Shown here: piece by piece, positions 7,577 through 15,718 of the stretch
Layout: each line of letters starts with the position of its first letter
How positions within the stretch are numbered: the first letter of the stretch is position 1
Assembly (NCBI RefSeq): GCF_000307105.1
Contig: NC_018645.1
Location: 779,001 to 843,000 of the forward strand
Direction: 5' to 3'
Source: Desulfobacula toluolica Tol2
GTDB taxonomy: Bacteria; Desulfobacterota; Desulfobacteria; Desulfobacterales; Desulfobacteraceae
Length of the DNA stretch: 64,000 nt
Program-made: the position numbers and the translations under genes
Notes under the pieces: model-generated
Databases searched by the model: none
Seen by the model: only the letters and a program-made list of their open reading frames with translations
What the model was told of the DNA's origin: nothing

Positions 7577-10500
7577 TTATGACAGGGGAATATCAGGATC
7601 AGCACTGAGAATATAGTCTTCCAGTTCATTCAGCATTTTTTGCACATGAAGATTAAAAAAAGGCATTATTTTTACAGCCCGTTGCGCCTTGTTTTCATTG
7701 CCGGACTGTTCCATGGCAAAGGCTATTCTTGTTAATTTCCGGTTCCCAACGCTTTTGGCAGCGCTTTTAATGGAATGGGCCAGGCGTGTGATCCTTTGAT
7801 ACTCTTTTTTTGAAACCGCTTGATTCAGTTCCGTCATTTTCAGGGGCAGGTATTTTACAATGGCTTTGCAACTTGTTAATAAAAGATCGGTGTCATTGCC
7901 TACCAGTGTCAACGCATAGTCCAGGTCTATTCGTTTTTCAGGGGCGGCCGGGTGTTTGACAACGGCTTTTTCCTGCTGATCCAGCAGTTTTGAAATGACC
8001 CGTATCAATTCATTGCTGTGGACGGGCTTTGAAAGATATTCATCCATACCGGCCTTGAGAAACCTTTCCCTGTCTCCTTTCAACGCATGGGCGGTCAGTG
8101 CGATAATGGGAATGGATGCCTTTAAAGGGTCTTTAAGGTTTCGAATCTTTAATGTGGCCTCAAGACCATCCATTACCGGCATTTGAACATCCATGAGAAT
8201 AAGGTCAAAGGATTTTTCCTGAACCGCCTGAAGCGCTTGTTCTCCATTGATAACAATGGTCACAAGGAACCCGTGTTTTTCAAGAATCGGCGTAATCACT
8301 TCCTGGTTGATCTCAAAATCTTCGGCAAGAAGGATATGACATTTTTTAAGGGAGTTATGGCTGATCCGGTTTGCCTGATTTATCTGATTTACCTGATTTA
8401 CCTGGGGTACGGAATCGCTTGATGCCGGATATTCAAGCGCTTTTATCTCCTCCGGTGTTGCAATGTTCAGCCTGATGGTAAAAAAGAAGGTGGTTCCTTT
8501 GGACAATTCACTTTCCACCCAGATATCTCCGCCCATCAGGATCACCAGTTTTTTACAGATGGCAAGTCCCAGTCCTGTGCCGCCATACGTTCTGGACAGG
8601 GAGCTTTCCAATTGGATGAAATCTTTAAAAATATGGTCAAACTTGTCTTCCGGAATTCCAATACCCGTATCTTTTATAGAAAAAAGGAGCTTGATTTTTT
8701 CCGGATTCAAAGGATCAGAAGAGGTGTTTTCAGCATCCCGGTCATAGGCGGCCTTGATTTGTATGCTTCCTTTTGGGGTGAATTTAACGGCATTATTGAT
8801 CAGGTTGACCAGGATCTGACGCATCCTTGACGCATCACCGTTTAAATAAACCGGCACCTCCTGGATGCTGTATGATAGTTTTATATTCTGCTGGTCTGCT
8901 TTGTTTGAAAACATGCTCACCACATCCTTGATCAGCTTATTAAGATCAAAAGGACGGTTTTCAAGATCAATTTTTTTTGCCTCAATGGCAGAGATATCCA
9001 GAATATCATCAATCAGCGCAAGTAAATGTTCTGATGATTGATACACCACTTCAAGATATTTTTTCTGCTCTTTGTTCAAGGTCGTTTTTAATACCATTTC
9101 CGTCATGCCGATCACTGCATTCATGGGGGTTCGGATTTCATGGCTCATGGTTGCAAGAAACCGGCTTTTGGCAAGGTTGGCCTGTTCTGCGACTTCAGAT
9201 GCTTTTTTAACGGCATCTTCCGCCTGTTTTCGTTTGGTTATATCTTCACATGAACCCAGGATGTGAAGAAGCTTGCCGTTTGGGTCCATGACCGCCCGGC
9301 CACTCAGGGAGGTCCAGATGATGCTGGTGCCTTTTTTGAAAATTTGTACCTCAAATCCAGATACGGTTCTGTTTTTTTCAAGCATCCGGACAAATTTTCT
9401 GCGTTCTTCAGGATAGACATAAAGCAGCTCAATATTATCCACCAGCGAAAGCATTTCCCGGGGAGAGTCATACCCATGAATTCTGGCCATGGCCGGATTG
9501 GCGCTTAACAGTTTATTGTCAGGTGTGGACTGAAATATTCCTTCCACCGAGTTTTCAAAAATATCACGGTATTTTGCCTGGGATTCCAAAAGGTCTTTTT
9601 GAATTTTATTTCGGTCCCGGGATTCTTTTTCAAGCAATGCAAGGGTATGGGACTGTTCTTTGCTTTTTTGGAAGATCTCCTGGGTTCTTTCTTTTACTTT
9701 CTGTTCAAGGGTTTTGGTATGCTCTTTTTCCCTAAGACTTGACTTGTGAAGTTCTGCAACCATGGTATTGAAGGTCTGGGTTAAAAGTCCCATCTCATCT
9801 TTTCTTGTCAGTTCCAGATGAACCGTTAAATCGCCCCCTTTTACCCGTATGGCACCAAAAACAAGTCTGTTCAGAGGAATGATCAACTGTCGGCTTAAAA
9901 AAAGAACAATAATGATCACACAGATCACCAGGAAGGCAAGGGTCACCCATTTAAACCGGTAATTCATTTTTTTGACAACCGAATCAATGGCATTGCGGGT
10001 TTGGTTTACCGATGAAAGGATAAAGGATTCCGGTATTACAATGCAAAGGTGCCATCCGGTTGAGGGCATGATCTGGGATGAGATCAGGATGGGAGTATTG
10101 TTGAGATCAATCCTGCTGGTCTGTTTATTTGTCGATGTAATGAGATCTTTAATGGCCCTTACTTGATCATATTTTGAATTCATGAGGTTTTGTTCAAGAA
10201 CATCTCCGTACGCCACGCTCTTTTCTTTCCGGCTGAGTCCGAATAGTTCAAGATGATCTGTGGGAAAGGCCACAATCCTGCCCTGGGTATCCACAATAAA
10301 TGAAAACATCGTGTTCATCTTGCCCTGTTCTCCGGCCAGGGTATTTTTTTCAAGGATTTCCTTGATAATCGTATCCAGGGTAATATCTATACCGGCAACA
10401 CCCAGGAAATCTCCATTTTTGGAATAGATCGGCGTGACAGCCGTTGTCATAAACCCCTGGCCTGCCTCGTCCTGGTATATCTGTGTCCATATGGTTTTAC

Positions 10501-11194
10501 GGTCCGGGTTGTTTTCCGGCTTTGCCATTTGATACCAGATGGCGTTTTTGAGTTCATATTCCTGTGCCGGTTTTAATTTTTTAATAAAGTGAAAATTCGG
10601 ATAATAAAAGGTAAAGCTGGATTCAGCAACCATATAGATGGCCACGGATTCAGGACTGTTTTCCTTGACCTTGACCAGAAGCGGACCAATGTTTGACAGC
10701 ACATCCAGTTCTTTCGCAATCTCCCGGGATATGGTTGTGTCTCCCCAATAAAGGATTTCAATGGTTTCAGCGGCTGAATTTGAAAAGAAATTTTTTTCAG
10801 GATAAAAAGACAGATGATGCCGGATGCTTTTTTGATTGGCAAATCCTTGTTTTTGATCAAACAGAATACCTGCCTGCTGTGCAATGACAGCAGATGACAG
10901 CGCCACTTTATTGAAAGTGTTCTCATGTCTCATGGCCTGTTCATCCATTATCCTGGACAACAGCAAAGTGGTTTTTTCGTTGATGTTCTTTTCATTGACA
11001 GAGGCGGCATATTCCCCGAATTCGGTAACAAGATTTGTTGCCAGAAAAACAAGTACGCCCATGGACAGGATAAACACGGCTAAAATGAGAATGATCAGCT
11101 TGGAACCGATTTTAGAAAACAGGGTTTTAACTTGATAGGGAATAGAGTAGAACAATGATTGGAAAAAGGGTTTGATGCTTTTTTTATTCAACAT
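7577..11194 (-). CDS. Hybrid sensor histidine kinase (dCache-HAMP-PAS-HisKA-HATPase-REC-Hpt)
   Basis: Large membrane sensor of 1205 residues. Visible order: first membrane helix (about 33-53), a periplasmic sensor region of Cache type with GVAGIDITLD, a second helix near 414-435, HAMP, a coiled coil, a PAS domain (FENSVEGIF), HisKA with phosphorylatable H685 in MSHEIRTP, HATPase with NLINNAVKFT, DTGIGIP and GTGLGLAI, a receiver domain with D1002 in LILMDVQMP, and an Hpt domain with H1140 in LAHSIKSAAKS. All relay residues are present. Between the kinase and receiver is a QVNQVNQINQAN linker encoded by 9-bp DNA repeats. The neighbour in convergent orientation is an NtrC-type regulator, the likely final acceptor. 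The ligand is unknown; Cache domains often bind small organic acids or amino acids. Confidence 0.92.
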   Translation of the reverse strand: MLNKKSIKPFFQSLFYSIPYQVKTLFSKIGSKLIILILAVFILSMGVLVFLATNLVTEFGEYAASVNEKNINEKTTLLLSRIMDEQAMRHENTFNKVALSSAVIAQQAGILFDQKQGFANQKSIRHHLSFYPEKNFFSNSAAETIEILYWGDTTISREIAKELDVLSNIGPLLVKVKENSPESVAIYMVAESSFTFYYPNFHFIKKLKPAQEYELKNAIWYQMAKPENNPDRKTIWTQIYQDEAGQGFMTTAVTPIYSKNGDFLGVAGIDITLDTIIKEILEKNTLAGEQGKMNTMFSFIVDTQGRIVAFPTDHLELFGLSRKEKSVAYGDVLEQNLMNSKYDQVRAIKDLITSTNKQTSRIDLNNTPILISSQIMPSTGWHLCIVIPESFILSSVNQTRNAIDSVVKKMNYRFKWVTLAFLVICVIIIVLFLSRQLIIPLNRLVFGAIRVKGGDLTVHLELTRKDEMGLLTQTFNTMVAELHKSSLREKEHTKTLEQKVKERTQEIFQKSKEQSHTLALLEKESRDRNKIQKDLLESQAKYRDIFENSVEGIFQSTPDNKLLSANPAMARIHGYDSPREMLSLVDNIELLYVYPEERRKFVRMLEKNRTVSGFEVQIFKKGTSIIWTSLSGRAVMDPNGKLLHILGSCEDITKRKQAEDAVKKASEVAEQANLAKSRFLATMSHEIRTPMNAVIGMTEMVLKTTLNKEQKKYLEVVYQSSEHLLALIDDILDISAIEAKKIDLENRPFDLNKLIKDVVSMFSNKADQQNIKLSYSIQEVPVYLNGDASRMRQILVNLINNAVKFTPKGSIQIKAAYDRDAENTSSDPLNPEKIKLLFSIKDTGIGIPEDKFDHIFKDFIQLESSLSRTYGGTGLGLAICKKLVILMGGDIWVESELSKGTTFFFTIRLNIATPEEIKALEYPASSDSVPQVNQVNQINQANRISHNSLKKCHILLAEDFEINQEVITPILEKHGFLVTIVINGEQALQAVQEKSFDLILMDVQMPVMDGLEATLKIRNLKDPLKASIPIIALTAHALKGDRERFLKAGMDEYLSKPVHSNELIRVISKLLDQQEKAVVKHPAAPEKRIDLDYALTLVGNDTDLLLTSCKAIVKYLPLKMTELNQAVSKKEYQRITRLAHSIKSAAKSVGNRKLTRIAFAMEQSGNENKAQRAVKIMPFFNLHVQKMLNELEDYILSADPDIPLS
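8371..8405. repeat. 9-bp tandem repeats inside the hybrid kinase gene
   Basis: About three to four copies of a TGATTTACC-like unit in tandem; on the minus strand they encode Gln-Ile/Val-Asn steps of the linker between the ATPase and receiver domains. Copy-number change would lengthen or shorten the linker in frame. Confidence 0.7.
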
Positions 11195-11253
11195 TCAAAA
11201 TTGATCTCCCTTGAAGGGTAAACAAACTATTATCCCCCTGGCGGTCAGGCCGG

Positions 11254-11982
11254 TTATTGTCTTGTCTGCCGGAATATCCTGGCCAGGTATCTGCCGGTTT
11301 TATCCGACAAAATTTTTTCACAGGCAAACCCATGAAAATCAGCATAATATTGCAGGGTGTTAAAATCAATATAGAGCCATTCAAAGGGATCTCCCACAAT
11401 GTTTTTATAGGTCATTATAAATTCGGTTTCCCCATAATAGGCCTCATCCTGCAGGGACAGGGTTTGTGGGTCATAAAGGGATGCAAGATCCGTGGAATCG
11501 GCAATGACCTGGCCGTCTTGGGCAAGAATGGGTTTGATAAATTGCAGGAACAGGTTCAATCCATCAAGTGATCCGCAAATCCCAAGGCCGTTCATCAGCA
11601 TCAGCAGGGTATCATATGATTTGTTTTTCACTGAAAAAAGATTGCCGTGGATGACATTGGGCAGGTTCCTTTTTTTCATGACTTCAATACAGCCCGGGGA
11701 CATGTCAAGGGCATCAACAGTCCGGCCTTTTTTTTGCAGATAAAGACTGTGACACCCGCTTCCCGCACCAATGTCCAGTGTTTTGCCTCGGCACAGGCTT
11801 AAGGCTTTGCGTTCAATTCGATTCATGTTTTTAAACGTTCTGAACATGACTTGTCCGCTCATCTTCCACATGTCAAGTGTGGTGGATTCGACTTCAACAC
11901 ATGCCTGCCGACTGCCATTGAGGTAGTCCAGCATCATTGTGCCTAACGGGTCTTTTTTTTTACAGGTGATTTTGTGTTTCAT
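11254..11982 (-). CDS. Class I SAM-dependent methyltransferase
   Basis: A 242-residue protein with the Rossmann methyltransferase core: motif I LDIGAGSGCHSLYL, an acidic end of strand 2 (VDALDMSPGC), motif near NVIHGNLF, and the DTLLMLMNGLG strand 4 segment. The methyl acceptor cannot be deduced. It is encoded divergently from the YhcC-type radical SAM gene, with about 240 bp between them, and its stop is close to the start of the hybrid kinase gene on the same strand, so the two could be cotranscribed. No strong ribosome binding site is seen before the ATG at 11982. Confidence 0.8.
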   Translation of the reverse strand: MKHKITCKKKDPLGTMMLDYLNGSRQACVEVESTTLDMWKMSGQVMFRTFKNMNRIERKALSLCRGKTLDIGAGSGCHSLYLQKKGRTVDALDMSPGCIEVMKKRNLPNVIHGNLFSVKNKSYDTLLMLMNGLGICGSLDGLNLFLQFIKPILAQDGQVIADSTDLASLYDPQTLSLQDEAYYGETEFIMTYKNIVGDPFEWLYIDFNTLQYYADFHGFACEKILSDKTGRYLARIFRQTRQ

Positions 11983-12068
11983 TTTTCTGCCGGCAACTGA
12001 ATTATATTTTCGGTAATTATTTTTTGAAGCGGTTAATATTTTTATGTCCGATATCCTGAACGCATAGC

Positions 12069-12110
12069 TTAATGTTTTTTTCCAGGTTTTTAAATGGAAA
12101 AAGACATTAA
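12069..12110. other. Long hairpin between divergent genes
   Basis: A 16-bp stem (TTAATGTTTTTTTCCA with TGGAAAAAGACATTAA, one mismatch) and a 10-nt loop. A T-rich stretch follows on the plus strand. Its position between divergently transcribed genes is not where a simple gene terminator is expected; it could stop a transcript arriving from a small upstream RNA or act in attenuation. Confidence 0.55.
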
Positions 12111-12139
12111 CCGGTTTTTGTTTTCTCTTGCTTTGATTT

Positions 12140-12168
12140 TTGATGACTTAATGGTAAATACATAAAAT
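12140..12168 (+). promoter_or_regulatory. Putative promoter of the YhcC-type radical SAM gene
   Basis: TTGATG at 12140-12145 and TAAAAT at 12163-12168 with a 17-bp spacer, about 50 bp before the start codon. Sequence match only. Confidence 0.45.
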
Positions 12169-12219
12169 GAAAATTGACATAAACTTTTAAAAAAAAAGCC
12201 TGCAGGGGTGGAGTGTTGG

Positions 12220-13140
12220 ATGGATAAAAAGAAGAGGTATTCGGATTATAATACCTATCTGAGAAACTTGTTTGGTCAACGGGTGCAGAAAATTACGGTT
12301 GATGCTGGATTGTCATGTCCCAACCGGGATGGGGTGCTGTCCCGTGCAGGGTGTATTTATTGTAATGCAAAGGGATCTGGTTCCGGATTGTTTGCCAAAG
12401 GCCTTTCCATAAAGGAGCAGATCGAATCAGGCAAGATCGGAATGATAAAAAAATATAAGGCCAAAAAATTTCTGGCGTATTTTCAATCCTATTCAAATAC
12501 CTACACCACCTGTGCCCACATGAAACAATTGTATGATGAAGCGCTCGCCTGCGAAGGCATGGTGGGAATGGCCATCGGCACCCGGCCTGACTGCGTTGAT
12601 GCTGAAAAACTGGATCTGATCGAATCTTATGCCAGAGATTACCTGGTCTGGCTTGAATACGGGCTTCAATCCGTTCATGATGCCACATTGAAATTCATTA
12701 ACCGGGGACATACTTATAAGGATTTTTGTGATGCCGTCCAATTAACCCGGGGCAGGGGTATCAATATCTGCACCCATGTAATCCTGGGGCTTCCAGGAGA
12801 AGATAAAAATATGATGCTGGAAACTGCAAAAATATTGGCGGACAGCGGCATTAACGGGGTAAAAATCCATCTGTTGTATGTTATCAAAGGGACTGAACTG
12901 GATAATCTTTGGCAAAAGGGCGGCTATACACCGATGGAACAGAAAGAATACGTGGAAACAGTGTGTGATTTCCTGGAATTGCTGCCGGATCAGATCATTA
13001 TCCAGCGGATCACCGGAGACCCCCACTCGGATGAATTAAGGGCACCCATGTGGGCGGGCAGGTACAGGGAAACTTTTAATATGATTCAGCATACCCTTGA
13101 GCAGAGAGATTCTTTTCAGGGGATGAAATATAATCCTTAG
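12220..13140 (+). CDS. Radical SAM protein, YhcC/TIGR01212 family
   Basis: A 306-residue radical SAM enzyme of the YhcC family; the reaction is not established with certainty. The family signature is visible: the N-terminal RYSDYNTYLRNLFG, GLSCPNRDGVLSRAGCIYCN with the three cluster cysteines in the family's wide spacing, then YFQSYSNTY and IGTRPDCVD, LEYGLQSVHD, and HVILGLPGE. Its RITGDPHSDEL end also fits. A GTG at 12208 in frame is possible, but a GGGGTGGAG ribosome binding site directly upstream makes ATG 12220 the better start. The gene stands alone between a divergent methyltransferase and convergent apbE. Confidence 0.88.
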   Translation: MDKKKRYSDYNTYLRNLFGQRVQKITVDAGLSCPNRDGVLSRAGCIYCNAKGSGSGLFAKGLSIKEQIESGKIGMIKKYKAKKFLAYFQSYSNTYTTCAHMKQLYDEALACEGMVGMAIGTRPDCVDAEKLDLIESYARDYLVWLEYGLQSVHDATLKFINRGHTYKDFCDAVQLTRGRGINICTHVILGLPGEDKNMMLETAKILADSGINGVKIHLLYVIKGTELDNLWQKGGYTPMEQKEYVETVCDFLELLPDQIIIQRITGDPHSDELRAPMWAGRYRETFNMIQHTLEQRDSFQGMKYNP

Positions 13141-13143
13141 ATT

Positions 13144-13185
13144 GGGTACTGGGTTATGGGTACTATGTCATGGGTACCGGGTGAA
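13144..13185 (+). repeat. Heptameric repeat tract between convergent genes
   Basis: Six consecutive 7-bp units of the pattern GGGTACT (GGGTACT, GGGTTAT, GGGTACT, a diverged ATGTCAT, GGGTACC, GGGTGAA) start four bases after the stop of the radical SAM gene. The tract is followed by a T-rich stretch. Confidence 0.65.
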
Positions 13186-13214
13186 TTTTTCTTGGTTTTT
13201 TTTGATAACAAAGC

Positions 13215-14246
13215 TTAAGGAACCAGAAAATCATCAAAGTTTTCAGAAGCATGGGTGACAAGGGTTTGACCTTTTTTTTGAATGATCAGGCATTCGGTTT
13301 GCCCAAGGCGGTTAACAAGCTTGAGTCCCTCTTGTATGTCCATGATCATAAGGGCTGTGGCAAGTCCGTCGGCAAAGGTGCAGTCTTTTGAGATGACGGA
13401 TGCTGAAACGATTTGGCTGGTTGCCGGATACCCTGTTTTGGGATCAATAATATGGGAAAAGGTTTTTCCGTCTGCTTCAAAAAAATTTCTGTAATTACCA
13501 CTGGTGGCAATAGCCTGGTTGTTCAGGCGGATAATTTTATATAATCCCTGGTGAGCATAATTTTTATCAGGTCTGCTGATGCCTACCGACCAGGATTGCC
13601 CGTTCAGGTTCTTGCCTGATGCATAAAGTTCTCCGCCTATTTCCACAAGAACATCATGGATGCCGGATGACGTAAACAGTTTTGCAATGGCGTCCACCCC
13701 ATATCCTTTTGCAATAGAACCAAGATCAAGGGTAACAGATTTTTGCTTAACAATGGTGTGCGGTTTTTTGAGGCTGATGTGGTTAAACCCGGTTTCTGAT
13801 AACACCTGGCGTATGGTGTCAGCACCTGGAACATTGCCGGTTCGTTTTTTTGTTCCAAATCCCCACAGGTCAACCAGGGGCTTTACTGTTCCGTCCCATG
13901 ATCCGCCGGTCAGGTGGTATATTTCTTTTGCCGTTAAAAGGATGGAAAAAAAATCCAAAGAGATGTTCACAGGTTTGTTAATTTCATGACTGTTAAAAAG
14001 GGAAATCTCACTTTTTGGATCATACATTGACAGCTTTTTGTTTACCTCTTTAAGACGGGTATCCACCTTGTTTTTCCATAAGGAGAGAGATTCTTTGTTG
14101 CGGGAGATAAATTTTATTGTGTAAAAAGTTCCCATGGTATTGCCTGATATGACGTGCTGCTTCCCGGATTTAAATGCAAACCCTGTAGATTGAAAAATAA
14201 AAAAACAGACAATAGCGTAAAAAGTGATGGTTCTAAAAAATTTCAT
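13215..14246 (-). CDS. apbE: FAD:protein FMN transferase ApbE
   Basis: Magnesium-dependent flavin transferase that attaches FMN covalently to threonine residues of target proteins such as Rnf/Nqr subunits outside the cytoplasmic membrane. The 343 residues start with a signal peptide (basic MKFFR, hydrophobic to about 24; no lipobox cysteine is clear). Family motifs follow in order: NTMGTFYTIKF, SMYDPKSEISLFN, WDGTVKPLVDLWGFG, LDLGSIAKGYGVDAIA, EIGGELYASG and IDPKTGYPA with the metal-binding region. No Rnf or Nqr gene is in the window, so the partner must be elsewhere. An S4-domain gene starts divergently upstream. Confidence 0.94.
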   Translation of the reverse strand: MKFFRTITFYAIVCFFIFQSTGFAFKSGKQHVISGNTMGTFYTIKFISRNKESLSLWKNKVDTRLKEVNKKLSMYDPKSEISLFNSHEINKPVNISLDFFSILLTAKEIYHLTGGSWDGTVKPLVDLWGFGTKKRTGNVPGADTIRQVLSETGFNHISLKKPHTIVKQKSVTLDLGSIAKGYGVDAIAKLFTSSGIHDVLVEIGGELYASGKNLNGQSWSVGISRPDKNYAHQGLYKIIRLNNQAIATSGNYRNFFEADGKTFSHIIDPKTGYPATSQIVSASVISKDCTFADGLATALMIMDIQEGLKLVNRLGQTECLIIQKKGQTLVTHASENFDDFLVP

Positions 14247-14378
14247 ATCAAAGATATCCTTTTCCTTTTTTTAGTATTCATTATATGGTTCCTGTTTGTA
14301 ATGCAAGATCCTTGTGCATGGGATCAGGTGATGTCTGTTAATGGAAAAAAATTATTGAATTGTGATAAAAGAATAAAA

Positions 14379-14612
14379 ATGGAAAAAAGAGTAGTTAACA
14401 TAAAAACTGAATTTGTTGAATTGTATAAGATCTTAAAGTTTGAAAATCTCGCAGCCAGTGGCGGGGAAGCCAAATATTTGATAAATGACGGCTTTGTGCG
14501 AGTGAACGGAAGTGTTGAAACAAGAAAACGCAAAAAAATAGTTCCGGGTGATATAATCGAAACAGGTGGTGTTATCATTGAAATTCATATGCAACAACAG
14601 CAGTCAAGATAA
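14379..14612 (+). CDS. Small S4-domain RNA-binding protein, YbcJ-like
   Basis: A 77-residue protein that is almost entirely an S4 RNA-binding domain: LYKILKFENLAASGGEAKYLI, GFVRVNGSVETRKRKKIVPGD. This arrangement, including ETRKRxKI, matches the YbcJ/YaaA-type stand-alone S4 proteins, which bind structured RNA and probably act around the ribosome. The open frame continues upstream to 14154, across the apbE start on the other strand, but that part is hydrophobic and unlike the family; ATG 14379 gives the standard domain length. No strong ribosome binding site is visible, so the start is the least certain part. Confidence 0.72.
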   Translation: MEKRVVNIKTEFVELYKILKFENLAASGGEAKYLINDGFVRVNGSVETRKRKKIVPGDIIETGGVIIEIHMQQQQSR

Positions 14613-14629
14613 AATACCCAAAGAGATGT

Positions 14630-15427
14630 TTAAGGGATTGTGCTTGCCATCTGAAAACATATAACAGCTACGGCATTGGCAACATTGATGGAGTTTTTTT
14701 TGCCAAACATTGGAATATAAGCAAACGCATCACATGCCGCCATGACATGGGATGAAATACCATATTCTTCATTACCAAACACAACAATGGTTTTTTTTTC
14801 CCATGAAACCTCATGAAAAGGACGGGCACCTGCAATGGTTTCAACACCAATGATCTGGAATCCTTTTGCTTTTTTTTCAATAAGTGCCTGGGCAAGATCT
14901 TCCACTTTTTCCTGTTCAATCCATTCATGAGCCCCCATGGCGGTTTTTCGAACCCCCGGATGTTCTTTGCCCGGGGTATTTCCGAGAATCACGGAGTTAA
15001 ATCCGGCAGCTTCACAGGTCCTGAAAATGGACCCCACATTAAAAAGGCTCCTTAAACCATCCAGTGCTACATGGCAATCAAGATCAATTTGATTCACAGC
15101 TCGGGACAAATCATTTGTTTTAACCCTTTTTAGTAAATCATGATCGCGGACTGTTTTGCCTGTGGCAGACCGGTGATATTGAATCCTGTCTGAAATACTT
15201 TCAATCCACAATCTTGCAGTGCCGGTGTCTGGCGCAATAAACGGCGTCATTCCGGTCCAGTCAAGGATTTGGTTGTATTGGCGTATAAACAGATCCAAAG
15301 AAGTCCGGTTGATCCGATTGGTGGTTAATTTCTGATAAAAACCGGATAACCAGTTGATCATATGCTTGTGCCGGGTTTCAAGGGGAATCGACAGCAGCTT
15401 TTTTTTTGTAAATCCAAACGTATCCAT
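14630..15427 (-). CDS. TrmH/SpoU-family RNA 2'-O-methyltransferase
   Basis: Knotted-fold RNA methyltransferase using S-adenosylmethionine to methylate a ribose in tRNA or rRNA. All three SpoU motifs are visible in the C-terminal half: LRSLFNVGSIFRTCEAAGF, VVFGNEEYGIS and YIPMFGKKNSINVANAVAV. The N-terminal 100 residues form a separate, family-variable RNA-binding part. 265 residues in total. GGAGA lies eight bases before the ATG. It is convergent with the S4 gene, with only 17 bp between the stops. Which nucleotide is modified is not known. Confidence 0.88.
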   Translation of the reverse strand: MDTFGFTKKKLLSIPLETRHKHMINWLSGFYQKLTTNRINRTSLDLFIRQYNQILDWTGMTPFIAPDTGTARLWIESISDRIQYHRSATGKTVRDHDLLKRVKTNDLSRAVNQIDLDCHVALDGLRSLFNVGSIFRTCEAAGFNSVILGNTPGKEHPGVRKTAMGAHEWIEQEKVEDLAQALIEKKAKGFQIIGVETIAGARPFHEVSWEKKTIVVFGNEEYGISSHVMAACDAFAYIPMFGKKNSINVANAVAVICFQMASTIP

Positions 15428-15718
15428 TTCACGGTCTCCAAAATAAGTGGTATCAGGCTTGCATTATGTCTTTTTTATTGTTTTTTGCCTTTATACATTG
15501 ATCATCTGAAAAAGTACAATTTGACCCGGATATCTGAAGCTAAATAGATTGGCACTGATCATAATATCGGCCATTGGGAGGTATCAGGCTTAGGATAGTT
15601 CATGAATATATCAAAATTCCAGCTTATTTTTTAAATATATCCCTATTGTTTGCCGATATCTATTTTATTCGGAATATAAAATTATGCCATATTTTCAAGG
15701 AGAACAAGGAGAAGCAAG
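15428..15718. other. Spacer between divergent genes
   Basis: No gene. A 12-bp direct repeat GGTATCAGGCTT occurs at 15449-15460 and 15580-15591. A weak TTGACC / TAGATT promoter-like pair (15521 and 15545, 18-bp spacer) could serve the unknown gene at 15719. Confidence 0.35.

Noticed and set aside
14154-14378. N-terminal extension of the S4-domain protein
   Set aside because: It overlaps the apbE start on the other strand, is hydrophobic and unlike S4 proteins; ATG 14379 gives the normal domain length.
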